NCBI GenBank assembly: GCA_023374045.1
Contig: CM041778.1
Span: 95,048,839 to 95,112,838, forward strand
Direction of reading: 5' to 3'
DNA from: Limonium bicolor
Lineage: Eukaryota > Streptophyta > Magnoliopsida > Caryophyllales > Plumbaginaceae
DNA: 64,000 nucleotides
Each line of letters starts with the position of its first letter. The stretch's first letter is position 1. This document shows, one piece after another, positions 33,747 through 46,336 of this stretch. The notes beneath the pieces are model-generated. The model made no database searches and was not told the DNA's origin. It worked only from the letters and a program-made list of their open reading frames with translations. The position numbers were made by a program, and so were the translations under genes.

Positions 33747-33751
33747 CCCAT

Positions 33752-36618
33752 ATTTTTTGTTACTATATTTTTTATGATCCGCAAAGGGAGTTCATGTTAT
33801 TCTAATCTTATATTAGGTAGCTTATGACATTATTCTGGTCATATATTTTGGCTTTATGGAAGGAGGGTCAGAAATGTCCTTTTCCTTTCTTATTTTATTT
33901 AAGTTAGAAAAGAGGGAGTTTACTTATTCACGTTATTAAGTTTTTCTTCTTTTCTGAACTGCTCCTTCCTCTTTCTTTATACTCGTTCATTTCCTCCCTC
34001 CCACTCTACTCTTCAAGAGTAACTTCCTTTTGCTTTTCCCTTTATCTTTTTATTCTTTTTTTATTAATTGCTGAGATGATTCTACTCGGGAGTTTTGTCT
34101 GTCTGCTGATCGTCCTTCAGGTTTGTGTGTCGTGAGTTCACTAGTTTCATTTGGGTTTACCTCCCTCTCCATTCCCTGATTTTGTTATGGATTATGGGTT
34201 TGTTCAGTCCGTCTATTCGTTGATTCGAGTGGAATTTGAGGAGTTTGATGTGGGGAGTTTGAAGATGTGTGTGCTTTGGATGTGAGGTAAGTGGTAAACG
34301 GATTTGGTTGCGTATGTTCACCCCCGATAGTTTCTAGTTTCCGTAGATATTTGTGGGATTCTTTGTCTTATGGCAAATCTGGCTTATTTCTAATTCATGT
34401 TTTTGATTCCTTTAAATCCCCGTGGGAAGTGCTTTGAATTGTGTATTTTGTTATGGTAATTGGTACTATGGCTATGGTGATTCACCCTCTAATTTTGTCT
34501 CTGTTTACGCACTGGATTTTACAGTTTTCACAATGTCCGGATGTAGCTTCAGACGCCTCTGTTTCCCTTTGTTTTGTGTGCTGTCCGGACTTCCGTCTGG
34601 ACATGTAAGTCTGAACGGGATGCGAAGACGATGCGCGTCCGGGCTTGTATGCCCCGACACAAGTCTAGACACCCACATATGTTTTTCTTGCACTTTGTCC
34701 AGACATGTAAGTTTGGACAGACATCCAGATGTCTTATGTTTTGGCTCTCGGCATATGTTCGGACATGTAAGGTCGGACACATGTCCGGATATGTCTCTGT
34801 TTTTGCATAACTTCTTTGTTTGAGCTCCATTTTGATCATCGTATGTGGCGTTGTGTTCCTCTCCGTGTGCACTATTTGTTTTGACATGTTTTAGCATGTT
34901 TTATGTGTATTTTTGTTTTGAAAGCCTTTGTTATGCTTTTGACCTCTGATTTACTTTGAGAGCGTGTTTCAGCTTCTGACTTCGATTTAACCTTCTGTGT
35001 TTTGTTAGTCTTGGTTAAGACTTTTGTTTATGATGAGATCAGTTTTGTTTTGTGTTAAACCTTTATGCTAAGGTGTTGGTGTTTTGCAACACCTTTTGTT
35101 CTGTTTTGTTAAGCTTCTATTTTGGGGACCTAGTTTCTATGCATTTTGAGCCGTGGATGGCTGGGTCGAGCTATCCCGTAGCATGCTATTTAGACATCAT
35201 TATGTTTCTATGGGACCAATAGTTCTTTGATCTTTAGGCCATTTCTGTTCTGAGGCTGACCAGCCTATTGGTCTTCTGACCATTTCTGCGTCTATACCCT
35301 TTCTGTATGTGTGCTATGACTAAGGTTCCGCCTCTGTTTTTTAAGTGATCTACTTTTGTCTGCTCCATCTCTGTTCAGTTTCTGACAAACTATTGTGTGT
35401 TTCTGTCTTTTGAAATCCTTTGATTTGTAAAGTTGTCTACTTTTGTCTGCTCTATCTATTTTTGATTTCTGACAGTCTACCGTGTGCTTTCCGTCTTCTG
35501 AAAGCTTCTAATTTATAAAGTTTCCGCTTCTGTCTTCTTCTGCTAAAACCTCTGACTCTGATTTTTCCAAGCTTTCGTATAAGTATGTATATATGTTTAG
35601 TATCTGTTTTGAGCATGCTCAACTGATGAAGTTTATCACCTGCTGAGTTGTAGTTTGACTCACCCCTATTTTCTTCAGATTTGTAGGTTTTAGCATGTGG
35701 TCAAGGATTTATGCTTTTGCTTTTTGCTTTTTGGCTTTGTATTTTGTAATGTTGGCTTGAAGGCCCCTTTTGTATTTAATTTGCTTCTTCTTGTAAAATA
35801 TTTGGCTTCCGCTTGTATTTGTAAGGACAAGTTGTAACATTATTTGGTAACATATGAGAATTTGCTCAGTTTTGGGGTATCGTTAGTGTAGCTTTGCATG
35901 TCTTAGGTAATTAGTGTGGCGTGTGTCGGTCTCAGAAGCAAGGTGGTTTTAAGGTCATTAAATCTGTTGTGAACCACTCTGTCTGATCTTCGCTCTGTTT
36001 TGAGAATGGTTTGTTTGTGAATGATGTGATCGTGGTTTCTGTCTTTGCTCTGTTCTACTTCTGAATCTGATCATCCGACTTCTAATTTCTGTAAAGATTT
36101 TGAAGTTTGTATTGTGTTCCACTATTTGGACATTTGTTTTGATGTTTGCTTAGCTCTTCTCTGTTTTAGACTTCAGTTTGTTTTGAAAGTCTTCTGTGTT
36201 GTTTCTGATTTGTTTTGCTAAGCGTGTTATATACTTATGTATGTATGTTTAGTAATCCATTTTGAGCATGCTCAGCTGATGAAGTTTATCACCTGTTGTT
36301 GTGGTTACTCATCCTTATTTCCGTCTGATTTTCAGGTTTTAGCTTTTGGCTGGAGACTTATGTTTTGCATTTAGTTTTTAATTTGGATTTTGTATTTGTA
36401 CTGTTAGCCTTGTGGGCCCTTATGCACTTTGCAGGCTTGTGGATTTAGTATGTATTTTAGCTTCCTCTCTATAACTTGTAAGATAAGCTTTGTAATTGTT
36501 ATTTGGTTAATTTATGTGCATTTGTTCAGTTTTGGGTGTCGTTATAGTGTAGCCTTACGTATCTTAGGTGTGCGGCGTGTGACGGTCTCAGAACCAGGGT
36601 GGTTTTGGGGTCGTTATA
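33752..36618 (+). repeat. LTR B of the outer element (main part)
   Basis: This is the continuation of LTR B (first 13 bases at 21273-21285) after the Athila insertion. It follows the A/C sequence throughout but at clearly lower identity, and it carries the palindromic CCGGAC array at 34528-34800. It contains two related copies of a GTTTTGAGCATGCTCA segment (about 35600 and 36258), an internal duplication that makes B longer than C. It ends GGGGTCGTTATA, just before the primer site. Confidence 0.8.
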
Positions 36619-37137
36619 TTTAGTGGTATCAGACCTAGGTTTAGCTTTTGCTGGGTTTGTCGGGTGTTTGCATGTCTGAGCTCACGTGTCATTTGTGTGC
36701 TATTTGTTGTTTGCTATCCGTTGTTTGGATTGTCTCCTATATGATGTCTATAGTGTGCATGTGCTCTGTGGTTGTCTAGTATTAGAGTTGCGTAGCGAAA
36801 GTGTAGTGTTTGTTGTGTTCTTAGTGTGAGTCTGAGAGTGTCTGGTTCTTTGGAAAGGATGCCTTTGGTGAGTTCGGTGTGATTTGTTGTGTGCTCTCCT
36901 TGCTGTGTTTGATGTGTTTTGGGTTAAGTTATCAGTGAGCTTCGTAGTGTTTTGTGTTCCTTTGTCTAAGCAGTGAGTTCTGAGTGATAGCTCATAGTGA
37001 GGTTCAAGATTTTTGGGATGTGAGGGTCCTCTTTGTGTGCGTTAGGGTTTGCAAAATTCTGGCACTCGAGGTGCATGGTTTCGAGCTTTGGGTTTTGTCA
37101 AATTTCAAGGATGAAATTCTTTTTAACAGGGGTAAAA
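36619..37137 (+). other. Internal region of the outer element: primer site, no genes, polypurine tract
   Basis: TGGTATCAGACCTAGGTT at 36624-36641 is an initiator-Met tRNA primer site. The next 480 bases have no gag or pol similarity on any frame. The end shows AAATTTCAAGGATGAAATTC and AACAGGGGTAAAA (about 37125-37137), the usual 3' end of chromovirus-type Ty3/gypsy elements, directly before LTR C. Confidence 0.85.
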
Positions 37138-37179
37138 TGTTGTGCCCTAGTTTTTTTTTTATTTTATTTCTGGTTCGCA

Positions 37180-39100
37180 AAGGGTGATATACCCCAGACT
37201 TAAATATGGTGATTAAATTATTCTAATATGGTATTTAAGGGCCTAATAGCGCCTAAAGAATATTGGTGAAGAAAGTAAAACCAAAAAGAAAGAGAAAACG
37301 TGTAAAAAGCATAAAATGTAAAAACGTGTGTTACGTAACCATAGGATTTATATGACCCGGACTAGGATCCTAGATGGATTCCTAAGGCTTAAATATGCCT
37401 AAATAATGTGTGCAAACAAATTCCAAAGAAAACGAATCCATATAGTGGGTTAAAAACGCTAATGAAGCTTTAAAGCACATTTTTCGAGAAAACCAGAAAA
37501 GGTGACTTTAAGTGATTTAATTGGCTCATAAAAATTATAGTTGGTCATATAACTAGAATTAAACATTAATGGAGGATTAAGAACCATTAAAATTAAAGAA
37601 ACTTTGAAAAATCCGGAAAATGGACCCGGTTAGTGAATTGTGCCAAACCGGGAAAATTAATGAGCGTTTCTTGTGAAAAGATGAAAAATATCGATTAGAG
37701 AATAATGATAATGCAACCTTATGAACTCACTTGAACGTGAGAGAGATGTACGGGATTAGTAAACTCTCGTTAACGATAAGAGAACCGAATTGAAATAATC
37801 CACGAACTAATTAATAGTGGAAAGACATAAAGAACATCTATTAAGAGAACGATGATAGTTCAAAGTTACAAACTCATGAGAAAAGTATCAAGAGATATAA
37901 GGGACCATCAAACTCCCTTTAAATGATAGTCGACCTCCTATATGAGGATCCGACCCGGTATGAGAAATTGACCTGAATGTATAAGTATTCAAAAAGTTGG
38001 GGCAACCCTTAAATCTGAGAATACGAGAACTTGAGAAAAATTCCCTGAGTCGTTAGATGGCATCAAGAGTGATGCTTCTCGACTAATATACATAAATATG
38101 TTATAACTCCGAGAGAGGAGTATTTGGGAATATGAGAAGTCCGGTAGAGATACGGACATTTGTGAGAATAAGGAGCTAAGAGAGTAGTTCCGGTTGCTAG
38201 TTGAACCTTCCCACTATGCTAGACCCACGGTCAGGTCGAAACTGGGGAAGTAAGACTAGTGCTTGAAAGCCCGGCGATGAGTCTTGTGAATGTCTCTGCC
38301 CGGAGGTCATGTGTATTGGCTTAAGAATTATTCAAGAGAAGGATAATTGCGAAAATAAGATTGAGACCTGTAGTGTCTATAGAACTAAGAGAACAAGGAA
38401 AGTATTCGAAGAGAATGGATAAGATATTGAATAATGAGAAAGAGGCGTTAGTGAGGTAGAAACCCTCAAGGCCTAAAGAACAAGATAAGTAAACTAACTA
38501 ACCTAATGTGTTAGTTTTGTAATTGTATTCCTATACTTTAATACTTGATATAATGCGAGCATGTTGTATGTTTATTGCACTTCATGTTATGATTTATATA
38601 GAATCAATCGCATGCTTAGACGAGAATTAGTTGAGTGTGGCCCGGTAGTAGTGGGTTGCACGACTACCATACTAGCAAAGGTGCTGAGCCCCTTTGGGGC
38701 CATCCATTCCATTTCAGGTACAACGAAGACGATTACCGTTCGAGAGTAGGACGGGGATTACGGTTAAGCATGGGTAGCTGATTTAGATGTATTTGTAATT
38801 ATTTGTATTGTAAGACCAAAATTGTTATTGGCAATGGATTGTAGTAGACTCAGTATAGATTTGAATTGAGGATTGTATTATGTGACTCGGTTTAGTAATG
38901 ATGATATTTGTGTTTGTTTAAGTACCCAGAATTCCGGTCCATCAGACCGTTACTGTATTTGAGCTAGGTCTTGTTAGCCACGTAGGTGGCTAACGACATT
39001 GTTTCACCCACCGTGGTATTGGATTATCCGCTGTGATTGTATCGATTAATGAGGCGATTAGTTGTTAATGACGAGTTTAACGGTAGGGTGTTACAAAGGG
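37180..39100 (+). mobile_element. Solo LTR of a Ty3/gypsy chromovirus
   Basis: The LTR spans 37185-39095 (1911 bp), starts TGATATACCCC and ends TAGGGTGTTACA. It is flanked by AAGGG on both sides (37180-37184 and 39096-39100). No internal element sequence is present. It is the product of LTR-LTR recombination after insertion into LTR C. Confidence 0.9.
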
Positions 39101-39208
39101 ACTTTCATATCATTTCTATCTTATGTTAGAAGGTGTATGGCATTTCTGGTTGATATTATATTAACTTTAAGAAAGGAGGGGTAGAAGTGTCATTTTTCTT
39201 TTGTTATT

Positions 39209-41730
39209 TGAATACCAAAAAATATTATTTCCGCGCTTTAAAACCTTAAATCACAACTTTGGTCGTTTCTAAGGTAAAAATGGGAATAGACCCATAAGGA
39301 AGTGGTTTTAATGGCTGGGGTGTGTTCCATTGGGTTTAAAATGTCCTTTTACATAAGCTGAGCCAAAAGGGTATTTTGGTCATTTTGACCTAGGGTTGAC
39401 AATGACCAAAAAAGGGCATTTCGGTAATTTTGACCCTTTCACCAAAAAGCTGAAATTTAACTTATGGTTGACTTCTAAACATTTTGAGGGGTCATGGGGT
39501 CACTTCGTAAAATTTTGGGTCAATCCGAGTTTAACTCCGTTCAAAATCACAAATGTACCTTAGTATATGAAAATGTCATTTTTGACCTTAAGATCAAGTT
39601 TGAACCTTTTCCCTTCAATTTTCTGATAATACGCGACCCTTTCCTCTTTAAATAATTCTGGATATTTAGTATTCAAAGTTACTTACTCCTTTTACTTGTC
39701 CTTATACTAATTAAACCCTCATTAACTTCTTAATGCACAAAATTGTTATTAATGACCTTTAAGTGGTGTTTTAGCACGTGGTCTACCTTTTGCCGATTCC
39801 ATCATGAATTTTATCCTTTAATGAGTCTTGAAATTCAAATTTAAAAGATACCCACACCTTTTATTCAACCTTTTATTAAGTTAGACCTTCAAACTTCCTT
39901 AAGCCACTTAAAACTCTCATAAATCACTTAATGTCTTATTTTCTTCTTCTCTCCTCTATCATCATGCTTTAAAAGGATGTAAACTAGATATTTTTCTCCT
40001 TCATCCTCCTCTAATTGACACCATTTATGTTGCTCCAAAGGTTATAGTTTCAACCTTACTCCTTCCTCAATTCTCACTAAAATTGTGCTCTAATCTAGTC
40101 TTATAGTGTGGTTTGCTCCTTTTGGCTATTCTCTTTGAGTGCTGGAACATCCAGAACGTCTTCTACCTCTTCCTTGCCGTGTGGTAAGGTTTCCACTTCT
40201 TTTTCCATGAACCGAAGCCTACAATCCATTCTAATGATTTTCTAGAGTGGTTAGTGCGAGTTTGGTAAGATTTTGAGGGTTTGGCACGTTGCTAGGGAAT
40301 TATGGTAGATTTGGATTGGCATAATTAGGATTTTTTAAGTTCTTACTATTAGCCACTTGTTTATTAATATTAGATAATGAAGATGGTTTGACATGGTGAT
40401 CCTTGGAGCTTGTTGGTAATGTTTGACTTCAAAGAGAAGGTAACCTAGTCATCTATTTGTCCTTAGGGGATGACTATACTTGTTGTATATGTAGGATTAT
40501 GTGTTATACTATTGTTGAATCTTAACACATGAATGTTAAGGTGCTGGTCCTAATTGCTTGGAAGGCGTGACACATGGTAAGTGATTGATTGATATGGTAA
40601 TGATTCTAAGGTAAAATATTCGATGACGGTAATGTGCTATATTAGATGTGGATTCTGAAATGGTAAAATATCATGGTAATTGGTGGATTGGTATGGTGTG
40701 AAACTTGAGGTATTTGATTTGTATGGGTAATGTGTTGTGATGAAGATTATTTGGTTTAATTAGCTTGGACTTCGGTCCATTCTGATGGATTAATTGAATT
40801 GGCTTGGACTTTGGTTTCATGTGATGGAATGGTTACCTAAGGGTCCGTGGACCTCGTAGTCCTTTGTCATACGACCAGTGTGCCCGAGGGTATGCGTGGA
40901 TGTTATGTATTAGAATGGTTACCCAAGGGGCCATGGACCACATAGTCCTTTGTCATACAACTAGTGTGGACGCGGGTATTTATGGATATTTGTTTACTCA
41001 ATAGAGTCTTTTACTCTAGTTTCCCGCCTCTTGTAGTCGACGAACTCTTGGGGGGTGTGCACACTAAAGGGCTAGAGTAGGATAGCACTCTCGTGGATAG
41101 AGTATGACTTAGGATCCGGGCAAGCTCCCATTGGTTGAACTTGTGTTGTATGTGGACTATCTTGGTGTGGTGTGTAAATCTATGGTTTGTCTTGATACTG
41201 GCTTATGGCATGAACATTTATACCATGTCTGGTTGTAAAGTGTGGAAAGGTGTTAACAACTATAAGCCATATCTTTTACATAGACAATTCATATATGTTG
41301 TCTCTTGATGCTAGTGTTATGCAGCTTTGCTAACGGTTGCTTTCTTTGTGTTTTCTTAATGTGGTGTTGAACAGGTGAACCATCAAGATTGAGAGTGTGG
41401 GCTTGGGGAGTGGTCATCTAGTATATTAGATGTTAGATTCATTAGGGATTAATACTTTCATCGATTTAAAACACAAGTTTGGTTTGGAACTAAATTTTGA
41501 AATAATATTGGGTTACATATGCTTGTTTAGCTTGGTTTGTCTTAGATTATTATATTGAGAACAGGTTTGATTAGTTTCCTAAGATTTTCATGAATAATTC
41601 CTTTTAAAAGGTACATTTGTCCTTGGATCAGATTGTTATGAAATGGTAACCTTCAACTTCTAGCCTTAGCGCTTGTTTGAGCGTGGTAGTAACACCATGA
41701 TTAATAGTGTCTTCTGCTGTCATAACTGGA
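39209..41730 (+). mobile_element. LTR-like insert with ragged 3' end
   Basis: It begins TGAATACCAAAAAATATT inside LTR C and runs to about 41730, where the LTR sequence resumes at TAAGTTAAGG. It shares GGGTGTGCACAC and a CCTTAG-GCTTGTTT stretch with the solo LTR at 43656, so it is a related LTR. No GTGTTACA end and no clear duplication were found. The 3' terminus therefore seems to have been lost by deletion. 40840-40980 contains a diverged direct repeat of a CCTTTGTCATAC-containing segment. Confidence 0.6.
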
Positions 41731-43650
41731 TAAGTTAAGGAATGGAGTCTTCCTTATTTAAGTTAATTTCTTTCTCTTCATTTTTCTCCTTCCTCCTTTC
41801 TAACTCTCAAACCCCCGCTCTGCATTCTTCATCCTTTTTCCCCTTTCCTCATGTTCTTTCTTCCCCAATGGTTAACTGCTGGGAGAGTATGCTCATGGAG
41901 TCCATTAAGTCAGTCTATCGCCTTCCAGGTTTGTGGAAAGTGGGTTGGTTTCAAGTTTATTCTTCATTTAGTCTTCTCGGCTTTTTACTTTGTTTTCAAC
42001 TTTAGGTTATCCAATTGAGAGATTGTTGAGTTCTAGGTGATGGTTCGAGGAGTGTGTTGTATGGATTCCGTAGAGTCGTGCGATGCTTCATTTGTGAGGT
42101 AGGTGGTAGATGGATTTGGTTTGGGTGTGTTCACCTATGGAGGTTTCTGGTTTTCGTTTTCATTTTTGTATGTGTTGATTTGCTCTCCAATTATGTGGTG
42201 GATCTGACTTGAATTTGAGTTGTGTTTTTGCTCCGCTAAAACCCCGTGGGATGTGTTTTGATTCATTACTTTGTTCTGAGATGATATATATGTTTCAATG
42301 GTGATTTGAAACTTTGGTTCACGTCTATCTCCACTTCTAATTTGAGATTTTTGACATGTCTGAACATGCGTCCGAACTTGTAAGTTTGGGCAGCATGCGC
42401 GTATGCCTCTGGATTTTGTAGCTTTTGTGTTGTCCGGTCTTCTGTCCGGACTAGTATGTCTGGACAGTGTTCCAAACGTCTCTGTAATTTTGACGGTTTT
42501 GCTGTGTCCGGACGGGGTGTGAGGACGGGTCCTAGATTTGCAGTTCAACTTGTGTCCGAACATGCAAGTCCGGACACTTAGTATGTTATTTTTCTCTGTC
42601 CGGACTTGTTAGTTCAGACAGACGTCCCGATGTTTCTGATTTCCAAACCTGGCATGCGTCCGGACGTGTAGGTCTGGACTAATGTCCAAACAACTATATT
42701 TTGACGTTCGGCATGCGTCCGAACACCTTTGTTTTGTGTCAATGCATCTAAACTTGTAGGTTCGGACACATGTCCGGACACCCCTTTGATTTCACCTAAA
42801 ATATTCGTTTGAGCTCTGTTTTAACTTTCGTTTGCGGGTTTATGATCCTCTAAGTGTGTATAAGCTATTTTGACATGTTTTGGTATGTGTTTACATGTAC
42901 TTCTGTTCCAAACGAATTCGTTCTACTTTTGATCTCAGATTTGTTCTGAAAGTGTGTTTCGGCTGAAAGTGTGTTTCGGCTTTTGACTTCTGTTTGGCTA
43001 TCCGTGTTTTGCTAGTCTTGGCATAAGACTTCTGTTTCTGCAACGATTTTGGTTTCGTCATGTTTAGAGCAATGTGCTTTGGTGTTTGTGTTCTACAACA
43101 ACTTATGATATGAAAGTTTAGCTTCTGTTTTGGGACCTAGTGAATTAGCCTTCTGAGCCGTGGTTGACTAGGTCAGGTTAACCTGTAGCATGCTGTGTAG
43201 ATGTCATTCTATTTTTGTGGGACCGACAGGTCCTTTGGTCTTTGGGCCATTTCTGTTACGGGGCAGACAAGCTCATTGGTCTTCTAACCATTTCTATTTG
43301 TCGAGGGATCTTTCAATCCATAGGTCTTCAACCTTTTCTGTATGTGTGTGCAATGAGCTAGTGTCCCACTTCTGTTTTGTAAAGTGATCTGTAGTGAACC
43401 ACTCTGTTTGATCTTCGCTCTGTTTTGAGAACGTTCTGTTTGTGACGATGTGATTGTGGTTTCTGACTTTGCTCTATTCTGCTTCTGATTCTGATCATCC
43501 GACTTCTAATTTCTATAAAGCTTCTTACTTATGTACTATCTTCTGCTGTTTGGACATGTGATTTGATTTCTGATTAGCTCTGCTCTGTTTTGGACTACAT
43601 TTTGTTTTGAAAGTCTTTTACTTTGGTTTCTGATCTGTTTTGCTAAGCGT

Positions 43651-45951
43651 ATTATTGAAATACCCTTAAATTTCAAATTATATATATAGTTTATGTGTAT
43701 ATTATATAGTTTGAAACTATATTATATAGTTTATGGGTACATTAATATAATCTACAAGCGTATAAAATAGGCTACAAATATATATTATAGCTTAAGGTAC
43801 ACTAAATATCTTACGATTATATATTATATTTTACAAATATATTAAATATCTTACGAGTACATATATTATATGGGTTACAAGTATTTTATTTACTAAAGAG
43901 AATTCATTTTGATAACTTGTTTTTGAATAGGTCGGTTGCTAATTTTTATTGTCTTATTAATGATCCTCGTGTTTATTTTGATTAATTTGGTATATTTTTA
44001 TAGTTATAACAAAGTTATAATAATAATGCAATGGTTTAAATACTCATATTGGTTTTATTATATTAAATAAATTAGTTTTAATTAATCCGGTTTTATCCTT
44101 TGGTGTTTCCTGACTTTATATAATAAATTAGTTTTAACTTTCTGTATTTCCTATTGATTTAATAATCAACTTTTAACATGTATTTCTTAACTCTATTTAA
44201 TAAGTCAAATTTATCTTTTCATATTTTCTGACTTTATTTAATAAGTCAATTTTATCCTTCCATATTTCCCGACTCAATTTATTACAGCGGTTGTGTCTAT
44301 CCATATTTCCTGAATTCATTTAATGAATCAGTTTATCTTTACGCATTTAATAACTTTTAGTTTTCTATTATTTAATTAAACAATGTAAGTACCTTCATCA
44401 ATAAATTAGTTCATATTTCTTCAGGTTCACATTCCCTCACTTTTTAGATTTTCTGATCAGCTATATAAAGGTTGCCATCCTACTCATCTTCATTAGCCAA
44501 ATTAGTCTCCCATCTTTCTCATCTCCCTCCAGTCGTCTCTTTCTCGCATCCTTCTCTAAGCAAGCCAGAAAAAAAATACTTCACTCACCTCTCACTCTAT
44601 TCTATTCCTCACAGTCACACACTCATGAGAAAAGAAAAGAAAGTTTTAGTCACACACAAAGAGAAAGTAAATAGGAGGATCAAATTCTATTTGTATTTGG
44701 CGGTAACATAGTAGCAGTGGTCTCAACTTTTGAACGAGTAGTAGTTAATTATATGTATGTGGGTGCGAATTATAGCTAAATATGAGGTAAGTTACTGTGT
44801 TCACTAGATTTATTAACTCTGTAAAATAATTCTTTTTTTAGGGGTTGTGAGTTTTGTTTGTGTGTGTAACTATTATTTGGGATTTAATTATTTGAGATAA
44901 TGATCAATGAATTTATTTAAGTATGTGGTTTATTTTATGGTGGACGTGGTGGATATTTGGTTATTATTTTTAGGGAAGAGATTAATGAAAAATTATTGTT
45001 GATTCATGATATGATTAGGTGAAAAGTGAAATTATTTCATCATGATGATTGATGGCATGAATTGTTTGTGGTGAAATATGTGGATTTTGATGAGATTTTA
45101 TGGTGAATAATAATATTGATTAAAAGATTTTTAAGGAAGAATATATCTTGGTTCATGTGGGCTGCATTAGGATACATGAATGAGATGATAAATGCAGGTC
45201 TGGATATGACACAATACTTTGAGATATTGTGGGCCGCATTATGACACAGTTAGCCCTATTTCTACTCCTTAGTCTTTTGTACAATTAGGGGTGTGCACAC
45301 TTAAGGATTTAGTGGCAATGTTGGATTCCCGACTGCGTGTTGGGGTCCGGGTTACAGCTGTGTTTTGTACCTACAAGTGAGAAAGGTTATTTTGTGATGG
45401 TTGTGTGTTGGAACAAAGAAGATAATTAACATAAAGTGGCTATTATATTCCTGGGTTACTAAGAACCAAACATGAAGTATTCTACAATGAGTATTTTACT
45501 GTTGTGTGATAATATTGTTGAAATGATTTGTATGTTGTTATGTGGTTATATTGTTAAAATTGTTTTAAAAAGTGAAATTATTTTTACGGAGTGAAGTGAT
45601 AACTTAATTTTTTGACTTTCTCGTGGCTCTTTTTGTGGTTATTAGGAATTTTGCTACAGATGTTTATGATATCCTTGGGGTTTGGGAAGACGACTCCACA
45701 TAGGCTAGTTATTTGTAATTGAATTTTATTTCTTCTGCTATTTTAAGAAATTGTTACTATAGACATTGAATTTTCTTATAAAAAAATAATGATTCAGTTA
45801 TTTAGTTAATTGTTTAGGCCTTAGTACTTGTTTATTTATGAGTGACAGTAATACTCCAGATTAGGATTTGTTTCCGCTGCCTAATATTAAATTAAAATTG
45901 TTGAATAATTGACTAAATAAAATGGTAGAAAATCGGGGGTGTTACAATTAT
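43651..45951 (+). mobile_element. Solo LTR of a Tekay-like Ty3/gypsy element
   Basis: The LTR spans 43656-45946 (2291 bp), starts TGAAATACCC and ends GGGGGTGTTACA. It is flanked by ATTAT (43651-43655 and 45947-45951). Its first bases match the long LTR at 1590. Removing it and one duplication restores AGCGTATTATATACTT, which matches LTR B at about 36220. Confidence 0.93.
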
Positions 45952-46336
45952 ATACTTATGTATGTATGTTCCGTAATCCGTTTTGAGTATGCTCTTATCA
46001 CCTGATGAGTTATGATTGCTCATCCCTATTTTTGTCTGATTTGCTGGTTTTAGCTTGTGGCTGGAGACTTCTGGATTTGCTTTTAGTTTTGAATTTGGAT
46101 TTTGTATTTGCATTGTTAGCCTTGTGAGCCCTTCTATACTTTGCAGCCTTGTGGATTTTGTATGTATTTTTAGCTCCGGCTCTGTAAGACAAGCTTTGTA
46201 ATTGTTATTTGGTTAATTTATGAGCATTTGTTCAGTTTTGGGTATCGTTAGAGTGTAGCCTTGTGTATCTTAGGTAATAAGTGTGTGACATGTGATAATC
46301 TCAACACAGTATAATTTTGGGGTCAGTTACATAAAT

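Larger units (their letters stand above)
21281..33751 (+). mobile_element. Complete Athila-lineage Ty3/gypsy retrotransposon
   Basis: The element spans 21286-33746 (12,461 bp) and is flanked by the duplication CCCAT (21281-21285, 33747-33751). In order it has a 5' LTR, a tRNA-Asp primer site, gag, protease, reverse transcriptase, RNase H, integrase, a hairpin repeat array, a leader with an intron, an extra ORF, G-rich tracts and a 3' LTR. This order, the Asp primer site, the gag motifs and an ORF in the env-like position fit Athila/Calypso elements. The LTRs are about 99% alike by eye, indicating recent insertion. All reading frames carry breaks, so it cannot make its own proteins. It inserted a few bases inside LTR B of the outer element. 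Confidence 0.95.
37138..46331 (+). repeat. LTR C of the outer element, split by three insertions
   Basis: Segments are 37138-37184, 39101-39208, about 41731-43655 and 45952-46331, together about 2460 bp. It starts TGTTGTGCCC and ends GGGGTCAGTTACA. It is similar to LTR A and carries the CCGGAC array at 42352-42785. The junctions around the two solo LTRs rejoin precisely when one duplication copy is removed. Confidence 0.85.
19427..46336 (+). mobile_element. Outer long-LTR, non-coding Ty3/gypsy derivative (LARD-like) with nested insertions
   Basis: The outer boundaries are the 5-bp duplications TAAAT at 19427-19431 and 46332-46336. The LTR family starts TGTTGTGCCC and ends GTTACA. Three copies are present. 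LTR A (19432-21272) is truncated at its 3' side. LTR B is 21273-21285 plus 33752 to about 36618. LTR C is 37138-37184, 39101-39208, about 41731-43655 and 45952-46331. Between B and C are a tRNA-iMet-type primer site, about 0.5 kb without coding capacity and a polypurine tract. A and C are much more alike than either is to B. The lack of gag-pol and the long LTRs fit the LARD class, mobilised in trans by an autonomous relative. Confidence 0.85.

Noticed and set aside
36624..36641. A tRNA gene suggested by TGGTATCAGA
   Set aside because: It is only the short primer-binding complement of initiator-Met tRNA; no cloverleaf surrounds it.
41698..41702. TGATT as the right TSD of the insert at 39209
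   Set aside because: It matches TTATT at only four of five bases, and homology to the related LTR continues past it.
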